DNA from: CAIYUC01 sp963682005
GTDB lineage: Bacteria > Bacteroidota > Bacteroidia > Bacteroidales > FEN-979
Direction: 5' to 3'
Assembly (NCBI GenBank): GCA_963682005.1
Contig: OY820914.1
Location: forward strand, 2,728,001-2,792,000
Length of the DNA stretch: 64,000 nucleotides
Under the pieces are notes generated by a model. The model did no database searches and was not told the DNA's origin. It worked only from the letters and a program-made list of their open reading frames with translations. Of this stretch, positions 9,601-18,157 are shown one piece after another. A program made the position numbers and the translations under genes. The stretch's first letter is position 1. Each line of letters opens with the position of its first letter.

Positions 9601-10237
9601 TGTTGTCAACCCAAAGATGATTTTTATCCAGCATATTGAACATGCTGCCAGTTGCTACTTTTGACACAGTCCATGTGGCACCGTCGTCATCAGAATAAGA
9701 AACGCTTTGGCCGTAAGCTGCATCAATGAACCCGATGAAATAGCGGCCATTCATGTTAATGCAGGCAGCCGGGTCCCCTGAATTGTTTGCTCCTGCCCCT
9801 TGGTTTGATCCTTCCCAGGATTCACCGCCATCAAGTGACTTATACCAGTCGGCACCATTCGTGCTACCTGAGGAGGGCTGTGAGGTTTCATTGTTGGAGT
9901 TGAGCACATGCATATTATCATTCGGGTTATGCACAATGGAGTTTTCGCTCTGGGTTGTTACGGTTGTTGTAACTGGTACATCCGGTGAATCATCCACAAG
10001 CACACCTCTATTATTATACACTTTTGTTCCCGTAAATACCGGTGCCGGGATCCGGGTATAAGGCTGAACAGGAACAAGTCCCCTCTTGGCCATCTCTGAC
10101 CAGTATCCCATGTTATCAATCCTTGTATCAGGTTGATAACCGGGAGGGAGGGTCACCTTTTCCTGTGCATTGATTTTTGTACCGAAAAAGCAAAACAGAG
10201 CTATAATTCCGGCTAAAAGAGTCATTTTTTTCATCAT
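6602..10237 (-). CDS. Secreted BNR/Asp-box repeat protein with T9SS sorting domain
   Basis: This protein of about 1211 residues is exported by the Sec system and then by T9SS. The N-terminal signal peptide ends near INAQ. At least five Asp-box (BNR) motifs such as SDDDGATW, SLDGGVTW, STDGGTTW and SDDGGATW fall in the first 500 residues and imply a sialidase/sortilin-like beta-propeller. Beta-sandwich repeats with ENTGNATADS-type sequence follow. The last about 80 residues form a type A sorting domain beginning SVYPNPSHGIF. The start was placed at 10237 because a -7 motif at 10280-10287 would overlap the longer frame beginning at 10282, and because the signal peptide begins here. Catalytic residues of a true sialidase were not identified, so a binding or protease-like role is equally possible. 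Confidence 0.88.
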   Translation of the reverse strand: MMKKMTLLAGIIALFCFFGTKINAQEKVTLPPGYQPDTRIDNMGYWSEMAKRGLVPVQPYTRIPAPVFTGTKVYNNRGVLVDDSPDVPVTTTVTTQSENSIVHNPNDNMHVLNSNNETSQPSSGSTNGADWYKSLDGGESWEGSNQGAGANNSGDPAACINMNGRYFIGFIDAAYGQSVSYSDDDGATWTVSKVATGSMFNMLDKNHLWVDNSPTSPYNGNLYNGWMKNNQITVSYSNTNAVTWSTPVAISSGTAAGSHNQGENFKTGPDGEAYCVWSVYDSWPGDEKALGFSKSLDGGVTWAPAVRILNNIKGIRTTGVSQNQRVNSFPSMACDISNSPYRGTLYVAWPNVGVPGINTGTDVDVYMIKSTDGGTTWSTPIKINQDASGLGKKHYMSWITCDQANGMVSVVFYDNRNVPANQCETWVAYSDDGGATWSDMKVSDVAFTPSPIPNMATGYMGDYLGITAYDGKAYPCWTDTRLGYAMTYVSPINFVIPHATVVYNANLLNDQTYGNGNGLMDFGETEMLGLTLENTGNATADSIVATVSCSSPFITIHDSTEFYGSFTAGQVKAMQDVYQFDVSNALPGLTTIPFDVRTVDNAGNVTTSTFSLLSHGPALSIVKMTVSDPAGNNNGRLDPGEDAILTIQTKNPGDYDALDAESNLTSNNPFVTIQNQVINLGTIPAGQSVNAVYQIHVSSNAYIGSGVVFHNTAFSGFQQDAKDFTLRIGLIVEDWETGNFNKFAWVNTSPVPWTIDNVIFEEGLYSSKITTTGENQSSDLLIHYNVLYDDSISFFLKTATKKFSGTLKFYIDSLMVGSWSGHNEWKNVAYPVLAGPHTFTWNYSNAALYPTDTAVWTDFIVFPPEYRLAVYAGGNDTICANVTFYQVHGISQNCDSILWTTSGTGTFDIPSNLDAAYTPSAQDISTGYVDLTMHGYGQNLPETTSTLRLYFSALLTVSAGDPGQICIGATFSPQNTSGTNYASLLWSTSGDGTFNDATQLSPVYTPGPTDKLTGSVNLVLTANSGSLCPSVSDTAQLTIHAIPVVNLGPDTVLCSNLTYTLNATTPGATGYLWYPGGQTTAQITVDSTGIGINSRLFSVAVTSEFGCVGMDSARVTFKTCGGIEEIHGVSLSVYPNPSHGIFTVDIFTEKKENLNISVINTAGVEVYSVKNIEVDRHATRKIDIQNLPQGNYLLEFSNTQGKMVRKIVIQK

Positions 10238-10279
10238 GGTAAATGGAATTAACAGATTTTGATTCTGGTTTATTGACTT

Positions 10280-10287
10280 CAAAGTTA
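10280..10287 (-). promoter_or_regulatory. -7 element for the BNR-repeat gene
   Basis: Read on the minus strand this is TAACTTTG, a match to TAnnTTTG, about 43 bp upstream of the start codon chosen at 10237. No TTTG is found at the correct -33 distance, so the promoter is incomplete by eye. Confidence 0.45.
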
Positions 10288-10302
10288 CAAAGAATTTTGG
10301 TG

Positions 10303-10310
10303 TACCTTTG
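10303..10310 (+). promoter_or_regulatory. -7 element for the HYC_CC_PP gene
   Basis: TACCTTTG matches the TAnnTTTG -7 consensus and lies 36 bp upstream of the GTG start at 10346. The oppositely directed -7 element at 10280-10287 makes this a compact divergent promoter region. Confidence 0.5.
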
Positions 10311-10345
10311 TAGATAATTATTCAGGGTAACGAAAAGTAAACACG

Positions 10346-10819
10346 GTGAAAAACCGGATAATAAGATATCTTCTTTCAATATTCCTTCTGGCAGTTATCC
10401 TTTTTGGATCGACAGGCATTACCTATTCCTTTCATTCATGTTCTTCCAGCCAGAAGACGGAAATGAAGGTTTATCCTGAATTGTTCGGAATACCGGTGGG
10501 CTGCTGCTGTGATGGGCAGGTTGCATCAGGATCTCCCGATCCTGAAAATACCCAGCCCGGGATGGATATGCCGGAATGTTGCAAAACGAATCATGCATTT
10601 TTCAAAGTGACCGTTTTTGCATGTACCGATCCAATCCATATTTCACCTTCGGTTACCTTCCTGTTCAATGTTGAAGGAATGGCAGAAAATTCTCCCATCA
10701 CTGAAAGTGTGGCCTTCAAAACAGGTTTACCATTGCCTGATCCATCGCCGCCGCTTTATGGCATAGACCTGGTCCATTTTCTGAACCAGGCAAAGATCCC
10801 TTTCCCTGTTTGTGCATGA
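10346..10819 (+). CDS. HYC_CC_PP family small exported protein
   Basis: The 157-residue protein starts at GTG and has an N-terminal hydrophobic signal segment. It carries the cysteine pattern of the Bacteroidota HYC_CC_PP family: an HSC motif just after the signal (a variant of HYC), a CCCD cluster, a CC pair in PECCKTN, and a proline-rich C-terminus (PLPDPSPPLYG). In this family the gene usually sits next to a TonB-dependent receptor, as here, where the receptor begins 83 bp downstream. The cysteine clusters suggest metal, possibly copper, binding in the periplasm. That function is inferred from context and not established. Confidence 0.8.
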   Translation: MKNRIIRYLLSIFLLAVILFGSTGITYSFHSCSSSQKTEMKVYPELFGIPVGCCCDGQVASGSPDPENTQPGMDMPECCKTNHAFFKVTVFACTDPIHISPSVTFLFNVEGMAENSPITESVAFKTGLPLPDPSPPLYGIDLVHFLNQAKIPFPVCA

Positions 10820-10902
10820 TGTTTTCCCAATGATAAAGCCATTCCAGGCTTTTGAGGGTGTCATGTGTTTTTCCAGATTTACTAATTCAAACAGGAAATC
10901 GT

Positions 10903-13206
10903 ATGAAGTATTTCAAGTATATTATTATATGGCTGCTTGCCATTTTATCAGACCGTGCTCTTTCACAGAATGTTTCCGGGGCTGTTTTTGAAAAACAGAA
11001 AGCAGCTGAGAAAATTTCACTTGCAGGAGTTAACGTTTATTGGGTGAATACGGGGACGGGAACCTTTACGGATGATAAAGGAAAGTTCCAGTTGTCTGCT
11101 TCAGGGATCAAAGATTCACGCCTTGTTTTCAGCCTCCTTGGATACAGAAAAGATACCGTCAGGATTACAAAGGAAAAAGTAAAATTAGATATTTACCTTG
11201 AACCTGATGAACAACAACTCAACGAGGTTGAAGTAAAAGACAGGCAGGGGAGTTTTATTTCAAAACTCAATGCCCGGCAAACCCAGGTGATCAACATCGG
11301 CGAACTTCAGCGGGCCGCCTGTTGCAACCTGGCCGAGAGCTTTGAAACCAATGCATCTGTGGATGTGTCATTCACGGATGCAGTTTCCGGGGCAAAACAA
11401 ATCCAGCTTCTCGGTCTTTCCGGCATTTACAGCCAGGTGATGACAGAGAATATCCCCCTGATCCGGGGTCTGGCAAGTATTTATGGCCTGAACTATATCC
11501 CCGGTCCATGGATGGAATCAATCCAGATTTCCAAGGGGACAGCTTCCGTGGTCAACGGGTATGAATCAGTCACCGGGCAGATCAATGTTGAGTACAAGAA
11601 ACCGGAAAATGCTGAGAAATTCTATGTAAATCTCTATGGGAACAGCAACCTGAGGTTTGAAGCCAATCTCGATGGTTCAATTAAGCTGAATGACAAGCTG
11701 AGTACCTTGCTCGCTGCCCATATTGATGAATTCCACAACAAATTTGACCGGAATGATGACGGGTTCATGGATCTTCCGAAACTGGAGACCTATAATTTCT
11801 TCAACCGGTGGGATTACATCAATCCCGGAAAAATGGTCTCAAAACTTGGCATTCAGTACCTCGATGAGTCCAGGAACGGCGGTCAGATGGCGTTTGATAA
11901 AAATGCGATGACGTATGATACAACAGGCATAACGAACGGAACAAAGACCTACGGAATTGGGATCCGGACCAAACGGCTGGCTGCCTTCTGGAAGAATGGA
12001 TTTTTTATCAGGGATCACCCGCAATCAAGTTTCGGACTGATCCTTTCGGGGATCAACCACGAACAAACCGGGTTCTATGGCATAAACCAGTACTATGGTC
12101 ATGAACGGAACCTCTACGCCAACCTGATCTTCAATACCACCATAAACGGGGATAAGCACAAGATCGCCGCAGGAATCAGTTACATGCTGGATGATTATAC
12201 CGAAAGTTATGATCAGATCCAGCTGGTGTACGATTTTGCATCAACCGATATTTTTAAACTCAGGGATTCACTTCATGTAAACATCAATCAGAACAGAACG
12301 GAATGGGTGCCGGGTGCATTTTTTGAATATACCCTGAATCTGAAGAAGTTCACACTTATTGCGGGCTTGCGTGGCGATTATGATAATATGTGGGGGGCAT
12401 TTGTCACTCCAAGATTGCACCTTCGCTATAAATTCAATGAAACAACGTTGATCAGGGGATCCGTGGGTATGGGTTACCGGACTGCCAACGTTCTCGCTGA
12501 GAACAGTCCCGTATTTGTCAGCCAGCGGAAGTTCGTCATTTCCGAAAAACCCGAGCAGGAAAAGGCATTGAACTTCGGGGTTAATTTTACCAAGGAATTC
12601 AACCTCTTTCACCGGAAAGCCGAAATCGATCTTGATGCATACAGAACTTCTTTTTACAACCAGGTGGTAGCGGATGAAGATACCGATCCAACCTCCGTGT
12701 ATATTGGTAACCTTCATGGGAAATCTTATGCGAACAGCATCCAGGTGCAGTTCATGGCTGAACCGGTTAAGCGATTAAATGCGACGGTGGCGTTCAGGGT
12801 GAACGATGTCAAACAAACGATCCATGGAGAACTTCTGGAAAAACCTTTCGTCAACCTTTACAAAGGACTGGTGACACTGTCATATGCCACAAAATTCAGC
12901 AAGTGGATGTTCGACGTTACAGGTCAGCTTAATGGCCCTGCCCGGATCCCGAATGCAGAGAACATGCCCCCTTCTCTTCAACGTGATGGTCATTCGCCGG
13001 TTTATTTCCAGCTCCTGGCTCAGATCACGAAAAAGTTTAAATTTGTGGATGTTTATCTGGGCGGGGAAAATCTGACGAATTATGTTCAGAAAGACCTGAT
13101 CGTTGAATATTGGAAACCGTACCATTCTCACTTTGATGCATCCATGGTCTGGGGACCTGTCGTCGGTGCCACGGTTTATGCAGGAGTCAGGCTGAATATT
13201 AAGTGA
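10903..13206 (+). CDS. TonB-dependent receptor, likely metal-linked
   Basis: This outer-membrane receptor of about 767 residues imports a ligand using TonB energy. After the signal peptide (MKYFKYIIIWLLAIL to LSQ) comes a carboxypeptidase-regulatory-like domain (NVSGAVFE to about residue 100). The plug domain follows, with IPLIRGLASIYG and an unusual CCN triplet in RAACCNLAES, and then a large beta-barrel. The frame opens earlier at a TTG (10852), but the ATG at 10903 directly precedes a normal signal peptide. It is flanked by the HYC_CC_PP gene and an HMA-domain gene, a set typical of metal (probably copper) handling in Bacteroidota. No SusD partner is present, which argues against glycan uptake. 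Confidence 0.9.
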   Translation: MKYFKYIIIWLLAILSDRALSQNVSGAVFEKQKAAEKISLAGVNVYWVNTGTGTFTDDKGKFQLSASGIKDSRLVFSLLGYRKDTVRITKEKVKLDIYLEPDEQQLNEVEVKDRQGSFISKLNARQTQVINIGELQRAACCNLAESFETNASVDVSFTDAVSGAKQIQLLGLSGIYSQVMTENIPLIRGLASIYGLNYIPGPWMESIQISKGTASVVNGYESVTGQINVEYKKPENAEKFYVNLYGNSNLRFEANLDGSIKLNDKLSTLLAAHIDEFHNKFDRNDDGFMDLPKLETYNFFNRWDYINPGKMVSKLGIQYLDESRNGGQMAFDKNAMTYDTTGITNGTKTYGIGIRTKRLAAFWKNGFFIRDHPQSSFGLILSGINHEQTGFYGINQYYGHERNLYANLIFNTTINGDKHKIAAGISYMLDDYTESYDQIQLVYDFASTDIFKLRDSLHVNINQNRTEWVPGAFFEYTLNLKKFTLIAGLRGDYDNMWGAFVTPRLHLRYKFNETTLIRGSVGMGYRTANVLAENSPVFVSQRKFVISEKPEQEKALNFGVNFTKEFNLFHRKAEIDLDAYRTSFYNQVVADEDTDPTSVYIGNLHGKSYANSIQVQFMAEPVKRLNATVAFRVNDVKQTIHGELLEKPFVNLYKGLVTLSYATKFSKWMFDVTGQLNGPARIPNAENMPPSLQRDGHSPVYFQLLAQITKKFKFVDVYLGGENLTNYVQKDLIVEYWKPYHSHFDASMVWGPVVGATVYAGVRLNIK

Positions 13207-13303
13207 TGTCAGATAGGCAGTAGGCAATAGGCAATAGGCAATAGGCAATAGGCAATAGAGAAGAAAGTATGAATAATAGAAGCCCGAAGCCCGAAGCCCG
13301 AAG
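13207..13303. repeat. octamer tandem repeats after the receptor gene
   Basis: About six copies of the octamer GGCAATAG fill 13214-13258, and about three copies of AGCCCGAA lie near 13281-13303. The first octamer is the same one found in the composite repeat at 19061-19362. No gene or terminator is visible. Confidence 0.75.
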
Positions 13304-13344
13304 CAGTTAACAATTATTGAAACACCTAATAAATTATATAATAA

Positions 13345-13707
13345 ATGAAAACAAAGAATAAAATCCTGTCCCTGCTGATTGCAGCACTGTTTGTAATGAC
13401 CTTATCGCAGCAAGGAATGTCACAGCCAAAAAAAGAAGAAGTCATCAAGATAAAAACCTCTGCCGTTTGCGGAGAATGTAAGGACCGTATTGAGCAGGGA
13501 CTTGCCTACGAAAAGGGGATCAAGGATGTAACACTGGATACGGAAACGAAAATAGCCACTGTTACCTTCAACCCCTTGAAGACTAACCCGGATAAAATAA
13601 AGGAAAAAATATCGAAACTTGGGTATGATGCCGATGATATTCTGGCAGATCCTGCGGCATATGCCAAACTTCCTGCATGTTGCAAAAAAGATGCAAAGAA
13701 GCATTGA
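13345..13707 (+). CDS. Exported heavy-metal-associated (HMA) domain protein
   Basis: The 120-residue protein has a signal peptide (about residues 1-26) and one HMA ferredoxin-like domain. It carries the metal-binding motif C42-G-E-C45 on the usual first loop, and the C-terminus adds a CC pair in PACCKKDAKKH. HMA domains bind Cu(I) or similar soft metals through the CxxC pair. With the preceding receptor and HYC_CC_PP protein it probably forms a periplasmic metal relay. Its TGA stop shares a base with the ATG of the next gene (stop 13705-13707, start 13707), suggesting translational coupling to the GH3 gene. Confidence 0.9.
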   Translation: MKTKNKILSLLIAALFVMTLSQQGMSQPKKEEVIKIKTSAVCGECKDRIEQGLAYEKGIKDVTLDTETKIATVTFNPLKTNPDKIKEKISKLGYDADDILADPAAYAKLPACCKKDAKKH

Positions 13708-15932
13708 TGAAAAAGCTTTTTTTTCCCTTTTGGTTACTGTTTTTGTTCAATCTGTCCGGGTTCAGTCAGAATGCCGCGGGCAGCCTGGGCAAGGAGACCT
13801 TCAGGTTCAGGGACCAAACCCTTCCGCCGGAGGAGCGTGTCGATGACCTGGTTTCCAGGATGACCCTTGATGAGAAAGTCCTTCAGATGCAGAACGATGC
13901 CCCGGCAATTTCGCGTTTGGGCGTTCCTGCCTATAACTGGTGGAATGAATGCCTGCACGGTGTTGCAAGGAATGGCATTGCCACGGTTTTTCCGCAGGCG
14001 ATTGGAATGGCTGCCACCTGGGATCCGGATCTGATCGGGGAGGAGGCCGGGATCATCTCTACAGAAGCAAGGGCTAAATACAATGAAGCACGACGGACCG
14101 GAAAGAATGAGATCTACCAGGGGTTGACATTCTGGTCGCCCAATATCAATATTTTCAGGGACCCGAGATGGGGCCGGGGACAGGAAACCTATGGCGAGGA
14201 CCCGTATCTTACCGGGAGGATAGGGGTGGCTTTTGTAAAAGGATTACAGGGTGACGATCCATACTATTTCAAGGTGATCTCCACGGCAAAGCACTTCGCC
14301 GTGCACAGTGGCCCGGAATCAACAAGGCATAAGTTTGATGCATGGTGCAGTGACCAGGATGTTTATGAAACATATCTTCCGGCGTTCGAAGCATTGATCC
14401 GCGAAGGCAGGGCAGGTTCTGTGATGGGTGCTTATAACAGGTTTCGAAATGTCCCATGCTGCGCCAGTGATCTGTTCCTGGATCAGACACTCCGTGAAAA
14501 ATGGGGGTTCAGGGGCTATGTTGTTTCAGACTGCGGGGCAGTGTGGGATATGTTCAATGGCCATAACCTTGTGAATGATGCAGAAAAAGCTTCGGTTATG
14601 AGCGTGGAAGCCGGCTGTGACCTGACCTGCGGGAATGAATATGGCAGCCTGGTCAAGGCAGTCGGGGATGGGTATATCAGCAAATCAGCAATTGACAGAT
14701 CTGTGAAACGGTTGTTCATGGCGAGGTTCCGGCTGGGAATGTTCGATCCTGACAGCCTCGTGCCGTTTTCCGGGAAGTCAATGGCCGATAATGACCGGCA
14801 GGAAAGCCGGGAACTGGCACGGAAAGTTGCCCGGGAGAGTATTGTGCTTCTGAAAAACGAGAACAATCTTCTGCCGCTTCCGGGCAAGATCCGGTCAATT
14901 GCTGTCATTGGCCCGTATGCAGATCAGGTTAACGTGCTCCTTGGTAACTACAACGGTACTCCTTCGTCTCCCGTTACCATCCTGCAGGGTATAAAAGAAG
15001 GTGCCGGGAAAAACGTTTCGGTCCGGTATGCAGAAGGTGTGGTGCCAATGGAAATGTATGCCCGGGATAAGGCAAGTGCAGATCATAATGAGGAGAAGCT
15101 GGAAAAGGAGGCAATAGAGCTGGCTTACAGTTGTGACATTGTGATTTTCGTCGGAGGCATTTCCCCGGAACTCGAAGGGGAAGAACTCAGGGTTGCCATT
15201 GATGGTTTCAGCGGGGGTGATCGCACACACATGAACCTGCCCGCAAACCAGGCAAAGCTGCTTGAAAAGATCCATTCGTCTGGTAAAAAGATCATTCTTG
15301 TCCTGACCAATGGCAGTGCACTTTCAATCGGTTGGGCAAAAGACCATCTGCCGGCCATCATTGAAGCCTGGTATCCCGGGGAGGAAGGCGGTCATGCTGT
15401 GGCGGACGTGATTTTCGGAAATTATAACCCCGCCGGCCGCTTGCCGGTGACCTTCTATAGTTCTGTAAATGACCTTCCGCCATTTGAAGATTATTCGATG
15501 AAAGGAAGGACTTACCGCTATTTTACAGGAAAACCGCTCTTCCCTTTTGGTTTTGGACGAAGTTTCACCTCCTTTAAATACGACGATTGTTTGCTTTCTT
15601 CAGAAAATGCGCTTCCTTCGGATACGATCCTGCTGTCAGTGAAGATCACGAACACAGGGAAATATGATGGCGATGAGGTTGTGCAGGTCTATTCTGCCGG
15701 TCAGCATGGAGGGATGATCCAGCCGGTAAAGGAATTAATTGCTTTTCAGCGGGTCCCCCTTCAAAAAGGTGAAACAAAGAGGATTTCGATCCCAATCGCA
15801 ATCCGCCAATTACGCTATTACGACATTGAACAGAAAGATTACCGGGTGATGCCCGGAATCCATACTCTGCTTATAGGCGCAGACTCTGAAGATATAAGGT
15901 TGAAAAAGGAGATACGTATCCTTGATCAATGA
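13707..15932 (+). CDS. Exported glycoside hydrolase family 3 (beta-glucosidase/xylosidase type)
   Basis: This 741-residue exo-glycosidase removes terminal beta-linked sugars. A signal peptide (MKKLFFPFWLLFLFNL) precedes the GH3 N-terminal barrel, which includes the substrate-pocket motif KHFAVHSGPE near residue 195 and the nucleophile Asp in VVSDCGAVWD near 272. The GH3 C-terminal alpha/beta sandwich and a fibronectin-III-like domain follow. The segment NWWNECLHGVAR near the N-terminus is typical of the beta-xylosidase branch. The frame extends upstream to 13677, but the ATG at 13707 gives the signal peptide and overlaps the stop of the HMA gene by one base. Exact specificity is uncertain. 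Confidence 0.93.
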   Translation: MKKLFFPFWLLFLFNLSGFSQNAAGSLGKETFRFRDQTLPPEERVDDLVSRMTLDEKVLQMQNDAPAISRLGVPAYNWWNECLHGVARNGIATVFPQAIGMAATWDPDLIGEEAGIISTEARAKYNEARRTGKNEIYQGLTFWSPNINIFRDPRWGRGQETYGEDPYLTGRIGVAFVKGLQGDDPYYFKVISTAKHFAVHSGPESTRHKFDAWCSDQDVYETYLPAFEALIREGRAGSVMGAYNRFRNVPCCASDLFLDQTLREKWGFRGYVVSDCGAVWDMFNGHNLVNDAEKASVMSVEAGCDLTCGNEYGSLVKAVGDGYISKSAIDRSVKRLFMARFRLGMFDPDSLVPFSGKSMADNDRQESRELARKVARESIVLLKNENNLLPLPGKIRSIAVIGPYADQVNVLLGNYNGTPSSPVTILQGIKEGAGKNVSVRYAEGVVPMEMYARDKASADHNEEKLEKEAIELAYSCDIVIFVGGISPELEGEELRVAIDGFSGGDRTHMNLPANQAKLLEKIHSSGKKIILVLTNGSALSIGWAKDHLPAIIEAWYPGEEGGHAVADVIFGNYNPAGRLPVTFYSSVNDLPPFEDYSMKGRTYRYFTGKPLFPFGFGRSFTSFKYDDCLLSSENALPSDTILLSVKITNTGKYDGDEVVQVYSAGQHGGMIQPVKELIAFQRVPLQKGETKRISIPIAIRQLRYYDIEQKDYRVMPGIHTLLIGADSEDIRLKKEIRILDQ

Positions 15933-15951
15933 ACCAAAGTCAGCCAGGAAT

Positions 15952-17406
15952 TCACGGCATAAATTTTTTCCTGTCTTTTTTACAGATCATTTTGATGGCC
16001 GAACGTCCGGTGATGAGACCGGATGGTAATCCACCGCCTGGCGAGATCCAGTGTCCGGCCATATAAAAGTCGGAAAGACCGGGAAGAGTCTGTGGTACTT
16101 GTTTCGTCATATTGCTTTTTGTCAGCAGCCATCCCTGGTACGACCCTTTCCAGTTTCCGGTATATCGGATAAATGTCATGGGTGTAGCCACATCAGCCAC
16201 CTCCACCTGGTTTCCGATGCCGGGATAGATCTGTTCCAGCGAGCTGATCACATTTTCCCGGACCCTTTTTTTCTCAGCTTCATATGAATCTTTTACCTTC
16301 CTGAGTTCCTGCCAGTATTCATAGGAAGCAGGCAGCATGACGATAAAAATGCTCTTCCCTTGCGGACAAAGCACCTTGTCATAGGTGTAGTTTTTGAAGG
16401 ATAACGTCCTGATCTCATCCTGCCCCACCCGGAACGGGACTTTCAGCGGGAATGTCAGGCTTATCGGTTCATTTGAATAATCCGCATTGATGCCAAGGGA
16501 AACATAGAGCAAAGGAGGGAAGGGTTCCAGTTCTGAATACAGGCGCTCGATCTTTTTATTGATATACTTACCTTCAAGCATTTCAAAAATGGTAGAATGA
16601 CCGTCTGCGGCAGAGATCACAATATCGGCCCCGATCTCCCTGCCATCGGTAAGCCTCAACCCCACTGCTTTATTGTCCCTGACAAGGATCTTTTCCGTTT
16701 TCGAATTGTAATGGATGAGGCCGCCCAGTTTCTCAAACCTTTCCACGACGGAACGGATGAAGGCCGATGAACCTCCCATTGGATATCCTCCGTTGCCACT
16801 CGCCATAAGCCCGATCGACCAGAGGATAAACGCAGATGGCATCCCGTGCCAGTCGAGTGATTGGGCGAAGAGCCTTTTTAACTCAGGACTTTTGAATTTC
16901 TCAGCCAGTTCTTTAACAGAGATCCTGTATTTATAAAAGGAACTGATCAGCGGCAGGAATTTGACAAGTGAAGAAAAGTTCATGTCAGGAGGCATCTCAT
17001 GGCGTTTGAATTTCTCAATATCGCGGATCAGTTCTTCAATAGGCTTTTTATCTTCAGGTGAAATGGCAAGCAATTCCTGCTTCAGTTTTTGTGGATCCGT
17101 ATAAAGTGTGCGGATGATCCCGTTTTCATCCATGATTTTCGAGAGGTAATCATAATTGAAGAATTCCTTATTCTGGACACCTCCAATATCCGCCCATAAT
17201 TTGTAATAGGTGGAGGCAGGGGAGGACCCGGTCAGCCAATGGATGCACCCGTCAAATATGTAATCCTTCCTTTTCCATGATGTGCATAATCCCCCGGCAA
17301 TTGAATGCATTTCGAATATTTCGGCTTTATATCCGTTGAGGAGTGCATAGATACCGGAAGAAAGACCTGCAATGCCCCCTCCGATGATGGCGATGGATTT
17401 TGACAT
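15952..17406 (-). CDS. Phytoene-desaturase-like FAD-dependent oxidoreductase
   Basis: The 484-residue flavoprotein has the N-terminal dinucleotide-binding motif IIGGGIAGLSSG (about 7-18) and a second GGLCTSW segment typical of the carotenoid desaturase/isomerase and retinol-saturase superfamily. It also has the family C-terminal signature (YMAGHWISPGGGLPSG). Members desaturate, saturate or isomerise polyene lipids. No carotenoid genes are nearby, so the substrate is unknown. It is divergent from the gene starting at 17475 and convergent with the GH3 gene 20 bp away. Confidence 0.82.
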   Translation of the reverse strand: MSKSIAIIGGGIAGLSSGIYALLNGYKAEIFEMHSIAGGLCTSWKRKDYIFDGCIHWLTGSSPASTYYKLWADIGGVQNKEFFNYDYLSKIMDENGIIRTLYTDPQKLKQELLAISPEDKKPIEELIRDIEKFKRHEMPPDMNFSSLVKFLPLISSFYKYRISVKELAEKFKSPELKRLFAQSLDWHGMPSAFILWSIGLMASGNGGYPMGGSSAFIRSVVERFEKLGGLIHYNSKTEKILVRDNKAVGLRLTDGREIGADIVISAADGHSTIFEMLEGKYINKKIERLYSELEPFPPLLYVSLGINADYSNEPISLTFPLKVPFRVGQDEIRTLSFKNYTYDKVLCPQGKSIFIVMLPASYEYWQELRKVKDSYEAEKKRVRENVISSLEQIYPGIGNQVEVADVATPMTFIRYTGNWKGSYQGWLLTKSNMTKQVPQTLPGLSDFYMAGHWISPGGGLPSGLITGRSAIKMICKKDRKKFMP

Positions 17407-17474
17407 ATTGGAATGTTTTGATTTTACCCCTGCTTACGCTTAAATTTGTAACTGTAAAAATAATAAATCAAACC

Positions 17475-18005
17475 ATGAAAAAAATCCTGGCAATTATTTC
17501 CTGTATCATGATGAATCTGTTTGTTTCTGTTCAGTCGGAGGGTGCCGTTACTGACAGTTCCTATTATGGGTTCACGGTAAAATTTGATGCCACCCTTGGC
17601 AGGCCGCCGGATGTTGCTTATTTGTGCCTGGTTGATGACATAGGGGAATGGTGGAATGCCGACCACACCTTTTCGGGAAAATCATCCAACCTCACTTTGG
17701 ATGCCACCTTTAATGGGTGTTTTTGCGAGAAACTGGAAAATGGAGGTTTTGTCAGGCATATGTCCGTAGTTTTTGCAGAACCGGGAAAAGTTTTGCGAAT
17801 GCAGGGTGGTTTGGGTCCGTTGCAGTCAATGGCTGTAACCGGGACCATGACTTTTTTATTTGCTGTTGAAGGAGTCGGAACGCGGTTGACTGTGACATAT
17901 AGTGTCGGAGGTTACACACCCGGCGGGTTGGCTAAAATGGCGGGAATTGTTGACACTGTGCTTGGTGAGCAGATCGGCAGGTACACGAAATATTGCGGAA
18001 AATGA
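17475..18005 (+). CDS. Exported SRPBCC-like protein of unknown function
   Basis: The 176-residue protein begins with a signal peptide (MKKILAIISCIMMNLFVS). The remainder (DSSYYGFTVKFDATLGRPPDVAYLCLVD and following) resembles the SRPBCC/AHSA1 helix-grip fold, including the typical WWNADHTFSG segment and a C-terminal helix. Such folds bind small hydrophobic ligands. The frame is open from 17400, but that would overlap the divergent gene and place residues before the signal peptide, so 17475 is preferred. Its position back-to-back with a polyene oxidoreductase gives only a weak hint of a lipid-related role. Confidence 0.7.
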   Translation: MKKILAIISCIMMNLFVSVQSEGAVTDSSYYGFTVKFDATLGRPPDVAYLCLVDDIGEWWNADHTFSGKSSNLTLDATFNGCFCEKLENGGFVRHMSVVFAEPGKVLRMQGGLGPLQSMAVTGTMTFLFAVEGVGTRLTVTYSVGGYTPGGLAKMAGIVDTVLGEQIGRYTKYCGK

Positions 18006-18157
18006 CCGGATCACCCTAAAATATTTGATATTCATTAAATCATTATGTATATTCGCTTCGATTAAAGAAATATAAGGAATTTCCGCAGCCTGGCACCCTG
18101 CTTTTTTGTTTAGTGACCTATGAACCAACTGTCCCAAACCCGGTTTAGATATCATTC

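Noticed and set aside
10852..10902. TTG start giving a 17-residue extension of the TonB receptor
   Set aside because: The extension would precede a complete signal peptide that begins at the ATG at 10903.
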